DNA from: DASQHW01 sp038209365
Lineage (GTDB): Bacteria > Actinomycetota > Acidimicrobiia > IMCC26256 > PALSA-610
Length of the DNA stretch: 64,000 nucleotides
NCBI GenBank assembly: GCA_038209365.1
Contig: JBBQXS010000009.1
Span: 1-64,000 of the forward strand
Reading direction: 5' to 3'
Of the stretch, positions 15,423-24,850 are shown piece after piece. Both the position numbers and the translations under genes were made by a program. Numbering within the stretch: the first letter of the stretch is position 1; every line of letters starts with the position of its first letter. The notes below the pieces were generated by a model. The model saw only the letters and a program-made list of their open reading frames with translations. It made no database searches and was not told the DNA's origin.

Positions 15423-17711
15423 TCACTTTTGCCGGAGCAGGTTGGGAATGGCGTTGCGCCAGACCTCGGCCGCTTCGGCGACCCCGACGTCGAAGGCCTC
15501 CGTTGCAACGAGTCGATCGCCGCCGGTCTCCCCGACCACTCGCACCGGGATGCCCGCTGCCGCGGCCCGCCCGAGCACCCCGGCGGTGTGCGCGGGATCG
15601 GCGGTGCACACCACGACCGACGCCGGCTCCGCGAAGCACGCTTCCGCGGGCGTGCAGCCCTCGACCGTCAGGTCGACGCGCGCGCCGACACCGCCATTGA
15701 TCGCCATCTCGGCCAGTGCGACCGCGAGCCCGCCGTCGCTGACGTCGTGCACGCCGGCGACGACCCCCTCGCGCACGAGGTCGGCGATCAGCTCGTGGGT
15801 CACCCGCGCGACCTCGAGGTCCGCGGCCGGCGGCAGGCCGCCGTCGAGGCCGTGCACCACCGCCGCCCATTCCGAACCGCCGAGCTCGGGACGCACCGCG
15901 CCGATCACGACGACGTCCTCGCCCGCGTGCCACTCCGCGACCGGCGGCCGCGACCGCAGCTCGTCGATGAGGCCGAGCACACCGACCACCGGGGTCGGGT
16001 CGATGTCCTCGTCGTTCGACGCGTTGTAGAAGCTGACGTTGCCGCCGATCACGGGGATGCCGAGCGCCTCGCACGCCTCGCTCATTCCGTCCACGACCTC
16101 GGCGAACTGCCACATCACTTCCGGGTGCTCGGGGTTGCCGAAGTTCAGGCAATTGACGAGCGCGATCGGCCGCGCGCCGCCGCACGCGACGTTGCGGGCC
16201 GCTTCGCACACCACCAACCGACCGCCGGTCCGAGGGTCGAGCCGGCAGAAACGCGCCTTGCCGTCGGTTGCGAGCGCGAGGCCCTTCACCGAGTCCTTGA
16301 CACGCAGCACCGCGGCGTCGCCGCCCGGACCGACGACGGTGTGAAGGAAGAGTTGATGGTCGTACTGGCGTGAGACCCAGGTCTTGTCCGCGATCGTCGG
16401 CGTCGCGAGCAACGCGAGCAGCTCACCTGACAGATCGGCGCCCGCCGGGAACTTGTCGCGCAGCTGTGCACCCGGGTCGGCGGCCTGGAGCACGTCTTGC
16501 GCGCGCGGGCGCGCCGCGGGGCGCCGGTACAGCGGTCCGTCGCCGAGGCTCTCGACCGGCACGTCGGCCATCGGCGGTGCGTCCGACGACAGCTCGGGCT
16601 CGTCGTCACCGGAGGCGGCCGGTGGGTTCTCGCCCGGCACGCCCAACGCGTCGAACAGTCCGTCGTACACGCGGAAACGCGCGGTATCGGTGACGCGGCC
16701 CACGACGGTCGCGCGGATCTCCCAGCGCCGTGCCAGCGCGAGCACGGCATCGAGCTTGGGCGGCTCGACGATCGCGAGCATCCGTTCCTGGCTCTCCGAG
16801 GTCATGATCTCGACAGGGTTCATGCCGGGCTCTCGCTTGGCGACGCGTGCGACGTCGACGTCCATGCCCGCGCCGGCCTTCGCCGCGGTCTCCGACGCCG
16901 CGCACGAAAGCCCCGCCGCGCCCAGGTCCTGCACGCCGACCGCGAGCCCGGCGTCGAGCAGCTCGAGGCAGGCCTCGATGAGCCGCTTCTCCTCGAACGG
17001 GTCGCCGACCTGCACCGCCGGTCGTTTCGCGTCGTCGCCCTCTTCGAAGCTCGCGGACGCCAGGACGCTCGCGCCCCCGATGCCGTCGCGGCCGGTCGAC
17101 GAACCCAGCAGCACCGCGAGATTCCCCGGACCCTCGGCCCGGGCGAGCACGAGACGCTCCTTGGGCAGGATGCCGAGGCAGAACACGTTCACGAGCGGGT
17201 TCCCGCGGTACGTGTCGTCGAACACGACCTCCCCGCCGACGGTGGGCACACCGACCGAGTTGCCGTAGCCGGAGATGCCCGACACGACACCCTCGAACAG
17301 GTAACGCGTGCGCGCGTCGTCGAGCGAGCCGAAACGCAACGCGTCCATCAGGGCGATCGGCCGGGCCCCCATCGAGAACACGTCGCGGATGATGCCGCCG
17401 ACGCCGGTGGCCGCGCCCTGGTACGGCTCGACCGCGGACGGGTGGTTGTGGCTCTCGATGCGCACCGCGATCGCGACGCCGTCGCCGATGTCGACGACGC
17501 CGGCGCCTTCACCAGGTCCTACCAGCACCCAGGGTGCGTCGGTCGGAAATCGCGAGAGATAGGCGCGCGAAGACTTGTACGAGCAGTGCTCCGACCACAT
17601 CACCGAGTACATCGCAAGCTCGAGATGCGTGGGCTCTCGCCCGAGCTCGTCGACCACCGCCGCGAGCTCGTCATCGGTCATGCCGAGTTGCCGGTGGAGC
17701 GCCTCCGCCAT
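15423..17711 (-). CDS. purL: Phosphoribosylformylglycinamidine synthase subunit PurL
   Basis: A 762-residue 'small' PurL (FGAR + Gln + ATP to FGAM), which needs separate PurQ and PurS; both are encoded at 18995 and 19678. Visible blocks are SEHCSYKSS, GPGEGAGVVDIGDG, ESHNHPSAVEPYQGAATGVG, GGEVVFDD, LDAGLAVGVQDLGAAGLSCA, MTSESQERML and, in the C-terminal half, VNCLNFGNPEHPEVMWQF and VHDVSDGGLAVALAE. The ATG at 17711 gives MAEALHRQLG. It forms its own transcript, divergent from the 138-aa gene at 17784. Confidence 0.97.
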   Translation of the reverse strand: MAEALHRQLGMTDDELAAVVDELGREPTHLELAMYSVMWSEHCSYKSSRAYLSRFPTDAPWVLVGPGEGAGVVDIGDGVAIAVRIESHNHPSAVEPYQGAATGVGGIIRDVFSMGARPIALMDALRFGSLDDARTRYLFEGVVSGISGYGNSVGVPTVGGEVVFDDTYRGNPLVNVFCLGILPKERLVLARAEGPGNLAVLLGSSTGRDGIGGASVLASASFEEGDDAKRPAVQVGDPFEEKRLIEACLELLDAGLAVGVQDLGAAGLSCAASETAAKAGAGMDVDVARVAKREPGMNPVEIMTSESQERMLAIVEPPKLDAVLALARRWEIRATVVGRVTDTARFRVYDGLFDALGVPGENPPAASGDDEPELSSDAPPMADVPVESLGDGPLYRRPAARPRAQDVLQAADPGAQLRDKFPAGADLSGELLALLATPTIADKTWVSRQYDHQLFLHTVVGPGGDAAVLRVKDSVKGLALATDGKARFCRLDPRTGGRLVVCEAARNVACGGARPIALVNCLNFGNPEHPEVMWQFAEVVDGMSEACEALGIPVIGGNVSFYNASNDEDIDPTPVVGVLGLIDELRSRPPVAEWHAGEDVVVIGAVRPELGGSEWAAVVHGLDGGLPPAADLEVARVTHELIADLVREGVVAGVHDVSDGGLAVALAEMAINGGVGARVDLTVEGCTPAEACFAEPASVVVCTADPAHTAGVLGRAAAAGIPVRVVGETGGDRLVATEAFDVGVAEAAEVWRNAIPNLLRQK

Positions 17712-17783
17712 CGCGGACGAGACTACCGAGCGGCCAACATGACAATATGCACGCAGCGCAATCACCGAAAGACGGGGATCAGT

Positions 17784-18200
17784 ATGCCGGCCAAGCCCAA
17801 GAAGCGAGCGATGTCAGATGATCACAAGGCGGCGCTCGCTGAAGGCAGAAACCACGCCCGGCTTGTCGGCCGCTATCTCGAAGCGCTCGAGGCGCACAAA
17901 CCCAAGCGTGGCCGCAAACGTACTGCGGACTCCGTGAAGAAACGCCTGGGGATCGTCGAAGCCGAGCTCAAGGACGCGGGCGCGCTCAGCCGCCTCACGC
18001 TGCTTCAGGAACGGCGCGACCTCGAGGTGGAGCTCGCCGGGATGCAAGGAGGCGGCCCCGACTTCGCGGTTCTCGAGAAGGATTTCGTGAAAGTCGCCAA
18101 GAGCTATTCCGCCCGGAAGGGCATCACGTATGGCGCCTGGCGCGAGTTCGGCGTCACGCCCGAAGTGTTGAAGAAGGCCGGCATCTCTCGCGGCACTTGA
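17784..18200 (+). CDS. Small basic conserved-type actinobacterial protein
   Basis: A 138-residue lysine/arginine-rich protein. A basic N-terminus (MPAKPKKRAMSDDHKAAL) is followed by a helical, probably coiled segment (RRDLEVELAGMQ) and a C-terminal block FVKVAKSYSARKGITYGAWREFGVTPEVLKKAGI, which looks like a small helical DNA-binding fold. Proteins of this type recur in actinobacteria without a characterised role; nucleic-acid binding is inference. The ATG at 17784 has GGGGAT upstream. It lies between purL (divergent) and the methyltransferase (convergent), so it interrupts the purine strand. Confidence 0.85.
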   Translation: MPAKPKKRAMSDDHKAALAEGRNHARLVGRYLEALEAHKPKRGRKRTADSVKKRLGIVEAELKDAGALSRLTLLQERRDLEVELAGMQGGGPDFAVLEKDFVKVAKSYSARKGITYGAWREFGVTPEVLKKAGISRGT

Positions 18201-18257
18201 GGCCACACCCGGTCCAAATACCCGACGAGAAAATGTGCGGGTTACGCGACCGGACCG

Positions 18258-18998
18258 CTACGCGTCCTTGATCCAGGCCGTCTGACGCAGCTCCCACATC
18301 ACGATGTCGTCGTCGCCGTCACGTTCGATGTGACGGAGTGCGTCGACGAGCTCGGCGTCCCCGCCCCACGTCACTGCGTTCCGCCAGAACATCGCGGCCG
18401 CCCGCGCGGCGGGAACGGGATGCTCGACGACGCGGTCGATGAGTCGTGCGCACGCCGGCAGGTCGTCGTCGAGCGCCGGACCCGCCCACAGGGTGGCGCC
18501 CCGTGCGGCAACCGCCGCGGTGACCGCCACCTCGTACCGGGCAAAGACCGGGTGATGACCGCGATAGCGCACCGGTTCCTCGCACACGAGCAGACCCCCC
18601 GCCAGCAACGCCCTGCTCCAGTGTGCAAGCGCGTTCCCAGGATCGCGAAGGTGGCCCAGCAGAAGTCGCGCGTAGACCAGGTGGGCGGGCAGTCGCAGCG
18701 GCGTGGTGACGTCGGCGACGGCGAACATCGCTTCGGGGAGTCGCTCCCGCGCCTCGGTCACCATCGCGTCGGACGCGTCGAGACCGGTGACGAACGCGTG
18801 TGGGAACGCGTCGCACAAGAGCGCCGTGGTGTAGCCGGGGCCGCAGCCCAGATCGACCACGTACCGGCGACCGCCCGGCGGGAGATCACGCAGCAAGGCA
18901 CGCGTCGGTGAGGCGAAGGTGTCGGCGACGATCCCGAGTCGCTCACGGGCCAGATCCGTGTCACCGAATGCGTAGGAGCCGCTCGCGGCTTTCGTCAC
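18258..18998 (-). CDS. SAM-dependent methyltransferase in the purine operon
   Basis: A 246-residue class I methyltransferase. Motif I is VVDLGCGPGYTT at about residues 47-58, followed by VTGLDASDAMV and the later strand FAVADVTTPLRLPAHLVYARLLLGHL. The fold is complete; the substrate is unknown. The GTG start at 18998 overlaps the purQ stop (GTGA), so it is translated as the last cistron of the purA-D-B-C-S-Q run. Its link to purine metabolism is positional only. Confidence 0.88.
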   Translation of the reverse strand: MTKAASGSYAFGDTDLARERLGIVADTFASPTRALLRDLPPGGRRYVVDLGCGPGYTTALLCDAFPHAFVTGLDASDAMVTEARERLPEAMFAVADVTTPLRLPAHLVYARLLLGHLRDPGNALAHWSRALLAGGLLVCEEPVRYRGHHPVFARYEVAVTAAVAARGATLWAGPALDDDLPACARLIDRVVEHPVPAARAAAMFWRNAVTWGGDAELVDALRHIERDGDDDIVMWELRQTAWIKDA

Positions 18999-19681
18999 CC
19001 GGGAATCGTCGCGCGATCCGCAGCAGCCGCGAGGAGGGATTTCAGCAGCACCGCACCGTCCGCGGAGCCCAGCAGGGTGTCGGACGCGCGCTCGGGGTGC
19101 GGCATGAGTCCGACGACGTTGCGGGTCTCGTTGCAGATCCCGGCGATGTCGTCCAGGCTGCCGTTCGGGTTGCGCAGGTAGCGGAAGACGATGCGGTCGT
19201 CGGCTCGGAGCCGTGCGAGCGTGCCGTCGTCGCACACGTAGTTGCCCTCGAAGTGGTTGATCGGGATACGGAGCACTTCGCCCGCTCGCGCGCGGTTGGT
19301 GAGCGCGGTCGTCGTCGTCTCGACGCGCAGCTCGACCGTTTCGCAGACGAACTTCAATCCCGCGTTCTTCTGGAGCGCGCCCGGCAGCAGGTGCGCCTCG
19401 CACAGCACCTGGAAGCCGTTGCAGATGCCGACGACGGGGCCGCCGCCCTGCGCATGGTCCGTGACGCCATTCATCACCGGCGAGAAGCGCGCGATCGCGC
19501 CCGTGCGGAGATAGTCACCGTGCGCGAACCCGCCCGGCACGATGATCGCGTCGACGCCCTTGGTCGAGGCGTCGCCGTGCCACAGGAGCTCGGCCGACCC
19601 GCCGAGCGCTTCGACCGCCCACGCGACATCGAGCTCGCAGTTCGTGCCCGGGAACACGACCACACCGACGCGCGTGCTCAC
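18995..19681 (-). CDS. purQ: Phosphoribosylformylglycinamidine synthase glutaminase subunit
   Basis: A 228-residue class I glutaminase that supplies ammonia to PurL. The nucleophile is Cys87 in GICNGFQ and the His/Glu pair is in MPHPERAS near the C-terminus. The N-terminal VVVFPGTNCELD is also typical. The start GTG at 19681 overlaps the purS stop by four bases, and the gene is followed by the overlapping methyltransferase. Confidence 0.97.
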   Translation of the reverse strand: MSTRVGVVVFPGTNCELDVAWAVEALGGSAELLWHGDASTKGVDAIIVPGGFAHGDYLRTGAIARFSPVMNGVTDHAQGGGPVVGICNGFQVLCEAHLLPGALQKNAGLKFVCETVELRVETTTTALTNRARAGEVLRIPINHFEGNYVCDDGTLARLRADDRIVFRYLRNPNGSLDDIAGICNETRNVVGLMPHPERASDTLLGSADGAVLLKSLLAAAADRATIPG

Positions 19682-19926
19682 GAGATCGTCACCGAGTAGG
19701 CCTCGATCACGGGGTTGGCGAGCAATCGCTCACACATCTCCTTCACCTGCGCGCCGGCGGCCTCGGCGTCGGGCGCGTCGACGATCAACCGGACCGTCTT
19801 GCCGATGTGGACCTGCGACACGTTCGTGTAGCCGAGCGCCGGAAGAGCCCTCTCGACGGTTGCGCCCGCAGGATCCGCGATCCCGGGAAGATGGGAGATC
19901 TCGACATGCGCGTGGAACGCGGGCAT
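19678..19926 (-). CDS. purS: Phosphoribosylformylglycinamidine synthase subunit PurS
   Basis: An 82-residue small subunit that bridges PurL and PurQ and channels ammonia. The sequence has the typical beta-alpha-beta core (GATVERALPALGYTNVSQVHIGKTVRL). It lies 21 bases downstream of purC and overlaps purQ. Confidence 0.95.
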   Translation of the reverse strand: MPAFHAHVEISHLPGIADPAGATVERALPALGYTNVSQVHIGKTVRLIVDAPDAEAAGAQVKEMCERLLANPVIEAYSVTIS

Positions 19927-19947
19927 GCGCCGGAGTTTACCGGTGCC

Positions 19948-20832
19948 TCAGTCGTCGTCCGGGCTGTACCAATCGTCGAACGCGAGTCCGGAGATCAGCT
20001 CGTACGCCTCGATGTACTTGGCACGCGTGTTCGTGATCACTTCCGCAGGCATGCGCGGCGCGGGCGGGTCGTGGTCCCAGCCCGTGCTGTCCATGTAGTC
20101 GCGCACGTATTGCTTGTCGAACGAGGGTGGCGACGTGCCCGCCCGATACGCGTCCTTCGGCCAATAGCGCGACGAGTCGGGAGTCATCATCTCGTCGATC
20201 ACGAGGAGGTCGCCGTCGAGGTCGCCGAACTCGAACTTCGTGTCGGCGAGGATCACACCTCGGCTCTCGGCGTGGCGGGCGCCGGCGTCGTAGAGACGCA
20301 GGGAGACGTCCCTCACCCGCTCGTACACGTCGCGGCCGACGAGATTTGCTGCCTCGTCGGCGGTGACGGACACATCGTGGCCCGTTTCGGCCTTGGTCGT
20401 CGGCGTGAACAACGGCATCGGCAGGCGGTCCGCCTGCCGCAACCCCGCCGGTGCCGCAAAGCCGCCGACCGTGCCGCGCTCGGTGTACTCCTCCCATCCG
20501 TGCCCGAACAGGTAGCCGCGCACGACGCACTCGAGGCGGATCGGTCGGGTCGCACGCACGAGCACGGCCCGGCCCGAGACCTCTCCGGACATCGGCGGAA
20601 AATCGGTGGGATCGGACGAGATCACGTGGTTGGCGACGATGTCGCGTGTGTGGCCGAACCAGAACGACGACAGCGCCGTGAGCACGCGACCCTTGTCGGG
20701 GATCTCGTCGGGGAGGACGACGTCGAAGACCGATATCCGGTCGCTCGCGACCATCAACAACGCGTCGTGCTCCACCGCGTAGAGCTCTCGCACCTTGCCG
20801 GAATAGACGTGCGGCAGTGCGGTCTCGCTCAT
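19948..20832 (-). CDS. purC: Phosphoribosylaminoimidazole-succinocarboxamide synthase
   Basis: A 294-residue SAICAR synthetase (CAIR + Asp + ATP). Recognisable blocks are YSGKVRELY, ASDRISVFDVVLPDEI, RLECVVRGYLFGHGWEEY, LADTKFEFG and DEMMTPDSSRYW. The ATG at 20832 overlaps the purB stop (ATGA), which fixes the start. Confidence 0.97.
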   Translation of the reverse strand: MSETALPHVYSGKVRELYAVEHDALLMVASDRISVFDVVLPDEIPDKGRVLTALSSFWFGHTRDIVANHVISSDPTDFPPMSGEVSGRAVLVRATRPIRLECVVRGYLFGHGWEEYTERGTVGGFAAPAGLRQADRLPMPLFTPTTKAETGHDVSVTADEAANLVGRDVYERVRDVSLRLYDAGARHAESRGVILADTKFEFGDLDGDLLVIDEMMTPDSSRYWPKDAYRAGTSPPSFDKQYVRDYMDSTGWDHDPPAPRMPAEVITNTRAKYIEAYELISGLAFDDWYSPDDD

Positions 20833-22148
20833 TGACTTCCGCTCGCCTCGGGATCCTCGTCCAGGGCGTCGAAGACCCGGCTGATGTTCGCGAGGGATCG
20901 CTTCAGGTCGAAGCACGCGTCGATACGTGCGCCATCGAGCACTGACGTGACCTCCGGGTCCGCGCGCAACAGGTCGCGGAACGGCTGCTCCTCCTGCCAG
21001 GCGCGCATCGCGCTGCGCTGCACGACCCGATACGCGTCATCGCGCGACATGCCCGCTTCCACCAACGCGAGCAGGACCGGCTGGCTGAACACGAGGCCGA
21101 ACGACGCGTCGAGGTTCCGGAGCATCCGCTCCGGATGTACCCGCATGCCCCGCACGATCTCCGTGAACTTCACGAGCTGGTAGTACGCCAGCATCAAGGA
21201 GTCGGGAACGATGATCCGCTCCACCGAGGAATGCGAGATGTCGCGCTCGTGCCAGAGGGCGACATCCTCGAGCGCGGCCTGGAGGTTGCCCCGCAACACA
21301 CGCGCGAGACCGGAGAGTTGCTCCGCCTTCACCGGGTTGCGCTTGTGCGGCATCGCGCTCGAGCCCTTTTGCTCGCCCTCCCGGAAGGGTTCCTCGACCT
21401 CGCGCACCTCGGTGCGCTGGAGGAGCCGGATCTCCAGCGCGAAGGCCTCGATGCTCGCGCCGACGGAGGCGCACGCGTACAGCACCTCGGCGTGACGATC
21501 GCGCGGGAGCACCTGCGTCGCGGGTACCGGCTGGAGACCGAGCTGCTCGCAGACAACGCGCTCGACGGCAGGATCGATGTTCGAATACGTCCCGACGGCG
21601 CCGGAGAGCTTGCCGACTGCGATCGTGCGACGGGCACGTTCCAGCCGGCCGCGGTCGCGTCGCACCTGCATCGCCCACAACGCGAGCTTGGCGCCGAGCG
21701 TCGTCGGCTCGGCGTGGATGCCGTGCGTGCGGCCGACCATCGGCGTGTCCCGGAATTCGCGGGCTCGCTTGGCGATCGCGGCCTCGAGCGTGGCCGCGGC
21801 GCCGAGGATGCGGTCGAGCGCACGGGTCATCTGGAGCGAGAGCGCGGTGTCGACCACGTCGCTCGACGTGAGGCCGTAGTGCACCCACGCCGCGGCGGGC
21901 AGTCCGACGCGTTCCTGTACGACGTCGACGAACGCGGCGACGTCGTGGTCGGTCACCTTCTCGCGCTCGTGGATCGCGGCGACGTCGAAGCCGGCCCGCT
22001 CGCGCACGGCGCGGGCGTCGTCCGCGGGCACGACGCCGAGCTGCGCCCACGCGTCGACCGCGAGCACTTCGACCTCCAGCCAGGCACCGAAGCGCGCGTC
22101 GTCGGTGAACAGCTCGGCGATCTCGGGGAGGGAGTAACGGGGGATCAC
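20829..22148 (-). CDS. purB: Adenylosuccinate lyase
   Basis: A 439-residue fumarase/aspartase-superfamily lyase that cleaves SAICAR and adenylosuccinate. It has YGLTSSDVVDTA, GRTHGIHAEPTTLG with the general-acid histidine, and the signature GSSAMPHKRNP, whose mobile loop holds the catalytic Ser. The GTG start at 22148 overlaps the purD stop, giving VIPRYSLPEIAELF. Longer upstream readings run inside purD. Confidence 0.97.
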   Translation of the reverse strand: MIPRYSLPEIAELFTDDARFGAWLEVEVLAVDAWAQLGVVPADDARAVRERAGFDVAAIHEREKVTDHDVAAFVDVVQERVGLPAAAWVHYGLTSSDVVDTALSLQMTRALDRILGAAATLEAAIAKRAREFRDTPMVGRTHGIHAEPTTLGAKLALWAMQVRRDRGRLERARRTIAVGKLSGAVGTYSNIDPAVERVVCEQLGLQPVPATQVLPRDRHAEVLYACASVGASIEAFALEIRLLQRTEVREVEEPFREGEQKGSSAMPHKRNPVKAEQLSGLARVLRGNLQAALEDVALWHERDISHSSVERIIVPDSLMLAYYQLVKFTEIVRGMRVHPERMLRNLDASFGLVFSQPVLLALVEAGMSRDDAYRVVQRSAMRAWQEEQPFRDLLRADPEVTSVLDGARIDACFDLKRSLANISRVFDALDEDPEASGSQ

Positions 22149-23446
22149 GTGATGGCCTGGGCGGCGATGTCGCGACGGTAGTGGACCCCCGGCCAGGAGA
22201 TCTCCGCCGCCGCCGCGTACGCACGGTCGCGCGCGGCCTCCACGTTCCGGCCTGTCGCGGTCACGGTGAGCACGCGCCCGCCGTTGGTGACGACACGCCC
22301 GGCATCGTCGGTGCCGGTCCCGGCGTGGAAGACCGTCACGCCCTCGTGCCCATTGGCGGCGTCCAGGCCCTCGATGAGGTCGCCGCGGCGCAACGGTGAC
22401 GGCGGATAGCCCTCGGTGGCGAGCACGACACCCACGGACGCAACATCGGCGATCGCGACGGGGGTCTCCAACCGTCCAACGGCCGACTCGCGCAGGTGCA
22501 CGTACAGGTCGCTCGAGAACCGCGGCACCACGACCTGGCATTCGGGGTCGCCGAAGCGCACGTTGTACTCGAGCACCTTCACACCATCGGGCGTGAGCAT
22601 GAGCCCGCAATAGAGGACCCCGCGGTACTCGGCGCCGCGCCGTGCCAGCTCGCGCAACGTCGGCCTGATCGCGCGCTCCATCACGTCCTCGACCAGGTCG
22701 TCGCTGACGAACGGCACCGGCGCGTACGCGCCCATGCCGCCGGTGTTCGGTCCCTCGTCGCCGTCGAACGCGCGCTTGTGGTCCTGCGCGGTTGCACAGA
22801 GCGCCGCGTCGCGACCATCACAGAGCACGAACAGCGAAAGCTCCGGTCCGGTCATCCCCTCTTCGATCACGCACGTACGGCCGGCCGCGCCGAACGCGTC
22901 GCCCGACAGGTACGCGTTCACCGCGTCGCGCGCGTCGTTGATGGACTCGGTGACGATCACGCCCTTGCCCGCGGCCAGACCGTCGGTCTTCACGACGTAG
23001 AGCCCGGGCAGGGTCTCGAGGAACGCGAAGGCGCGCTCCTCGCCGCCCGCGGTGAACGTGGCGTGCCGCGCGGTCGGGACGCCGGCCGCGACCAGCACGT
23101 CCTTCATCCACGCCTTCGAACCTTCGAGGGCGGCCGCCGCCCGCCGCGGTCCGAACGCAAGGCGGCCGGAGGCCTCCACCGCGTCGACGACGCCGGCGAC
23201 GAGCGGATCCTCGGGTCCCACGACGACGAGATCGGCGTCGACCTTCGCCGCCAGCTCGGCGACTGCGGTCGGATCGGTCGCCGCCACGGCAAGGCACTCG
23301 CCGAGCGCCGCCATTCCCGGATTGCCCGGCGCGCACACGACCTCGTCGACGTGCGGCGAACGCGCCACACCCCACGCGAGCGCGTGCTCCCGCCCGCCGG
23401 ATCCGATCACGAGGACCCGAGTCACGCGGTTTCCAAGCGTGCTCAC
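22145..23446 (-). CDS. purD: Phosphoribosylamine-glycine ligase
   Basis: A 433-residue ATP-grasp GAR synthetase. The N-terminal VLVIGSGGREHALAW, the central VVKTDGLAAGKGVIV, GPELSLFVLCDG and the C-terminal LEYNVRFGDPECQ are all diagnostic. Two GTG starts are possible (23446 or 23425). 23446 is chosen because it gives the same GTGA overlap with the preceding stop that the rest of this operon uses. Confidence 0.96.
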   Translation of the reverse strand: MSTLGNRVTRVLVIGSGGREHALAWGVARSPHVDEVVCAPGNPGMAALGECLAVAATDPTAVAELAAKVDADLVVVGPEDPLVAGVVDAVEASGRLAFGPRRAAAALEGSKAWMKDVLVAAGVPTARHATFTAGGEERAFAFLETLPGLYVVKTDGLAAGKGVIVTESINDARDAVNAYLSGDAFGAAGRTCVIEEGMTGPELSLFVLCDGRDAALCATAQDHKRAFDGDEGPNTGGMGAYAPVPFVSDDLVEDVMERAIRPTLRELARRGAEYRGVLYCGLMLTPDGVKVLEYNVRFGDPECQVVVPRFSSDLYVHLRESAVGRLETPVAIADVASVGVVLATEGYPPSPLRRGDLIEGLDAANGHEGVTVFHAGTGTDDAGRVVTNGGRVLTVTATGRNVEAARDRAYAAAAEISWPGVHYRRDIAAQAIT

Positions 23447-24735
23447 GCGGCGCGGGGCAACACGATGGTCTGGTCGCGCGCAGGTCCGACACCGACGATG
23501 CTCACGTGGACGCCGGCGAACTCCTCGACGAACCTCACGTAGTCGCGCGCTTGCGGCGGCAACTCCTCGAGCCGCCCCGCCCGCTCGATGTCGACGCTCC
23601 ATCCTGCCAAGGTCTCGTACACGGGCCGCACCTTGTGCAGCACCGACTGGTGGTACGGCACGTGGTCGTAGCGCGTACCGTCCTCACCCTCGTACGCGAC
23701 GCACACCTTCAGCTCGTCGAGCGGCGACAGCACGTCGAGCTTCGTGAGCGCGAGGTCGGTGCACGTGTTGAGGCGCACCGCGTGCTTCAGCATCACGAGA
23801 TCGAGCCAGCCCGTGCGGCGACGCCGGCCGGTGTTGGTGCCGAACTCTCCGCCACGATCGACGAGCAGGTCGCCCACCGCGTCGCCTTCGAACAGCTCGG
23901 TCGGGAACGGACCGCTCCCGACCCGGGTTTGGTAGGCCTTGACGAGTCCCACGACGCGCTGGATTGCGAGCGGACCGACACCGGCGCCGGTGCACACGCC
24001 GCCCGCCACCGGGTTGCTCGACGTCACGAACGGATACGTGCCGTGGTCGAGGTCGAGGTACGTCGCCTGCGCGCCCTCGAACAACACCCACTGCTGCGCA
24101 TCGAGGGCCTCGTGCACGAGGTGCACCGTGTCGTCGATGAGGGGCTCGAGCCGGGGAACCATCTGCAGATAGCGCTCCGACAGCTCCTTGGCGTCGATCG
24201 GCAAGCGGTTGTACACCTTTGCGAGCACGCCGTTCTTCTCGCGCAGCACGAGGTCGAGCTTCTCCCGGAAGATCTTCGGATCGAGCAGGTCCTGCACCCG
24301 AAGCCCGACGCGCAGCGCCTTGTCGGCATACGCGGGCCCGATGCCGCGCTTGGTCGTGCCGAGCTTGTTCTTGCCGAGGTACCGCTCGGTCACGCGGTCG
24401 AGCTCCTGGTGGTACGGCATGATCAGGTGCGCGTTGCCGGAGAGCCGGAGCTGGCTTGTGTCGACCTGCTTCGAGTCCAGCATCGCGAGCTCGTCGAGCA
24501 GCACGGCGGGATCGACGACGACGCCGTTGCCGATGACCGGAACCACCCATGGGTAGAGCACGCCGCTCGGCACGAGCTGGAGCTTGAAGACCTCACCGTC
24601 GACGACCAGGGTGTGACCCGCGTTGTGGCCGCCCTGGTAGCGGACGCACATCGACGACTCCTTGGCCAGGTAGTCGGTGACGCGGCCCTTGCCCTCATCG
24701 CCCCACTGCGTGCCGACGATCACCACACCGGGCAT
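23443..24735 (-). CDS. purA: Adenylosuccinate synthetase
   Basis: A 430-residue GTP-dependent enzyme (IMP + Asp to adenylosuccinate). The P-loop is GDEGKG at residues 12-17, and the IMP-binding GHNAGHT, TTKRGIGPAYADK and FEGAQATYLDLDHGTYPFVTSSN follow. It is the first gene of the purA-purD-purB-purC-purS-purQ-methyltransferase run. The ATG at 24735 is preceded by tandem 15-bp repeats that carry GGAG ribosome-site cores. Confidence 0.97.
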   Translation of the reverse strand: MPGVVIVGTQWGDEGKGRVTDYLAKESSMCVRYQGGHNAGHTLVVDGEVFKLQLVPSGVLYPWVVPVIGNGVVVDPAVLLDELAMLDSKQVDTSQLRLSGNAHLIMPYHQELDRVTERYLGKNKLGTTKRGIGPAYADKALRVGLRVQDLLDPKIFREKLDLVLREKNGVLAKVYNRLPIDAKELSERYLQMVPRLEPLIDDTVHLVHEALDAQQWVLFEGAQATYLDLDHGTYPFVTSSNPVAGGVCTGAGVGPLAIQRVVGLVKAYQTRVGSGPFPTELFEGDAVGDLLVDRGGEFGTNTGRRRRTGWLDLVMLKHAVRLNTCTDLALTKLDVLSPLDELKVCVAYEGEDGTRYDHVPYHQSVLHKVRPVYETLAGWSVDIERAGRLEELPPQARDYVRFVEEFAGVHVSIVGVGPARDQTIVLPRAA

Positions 24736-24736
24736 T

Positions 24737-24778
24737 GCCAGCTCCGCTCGGGCCAACTCCGCTCGGGAGCACTCCGCG
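24737..24778. repeat. Tandem 15-bp repeat abutting the purA start
   Basis: Two copies of a 15-mer (24737-24751 and 24752-24766, one mismatch) and a degenerate third copy lie immediately upstream of the purA ATG. On the minus strand each full unit contains CGGAG, so the ribosome-binding core is duplicated. Confidence 0.75.
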
Positions 24779-24850
24779 TGACGGCCGCGTTGGGTCTCAC
24801 GTTGGGGACATGGTACTCGACCGGCCTCGCGCCACAGCCTGCTCCGTAGC

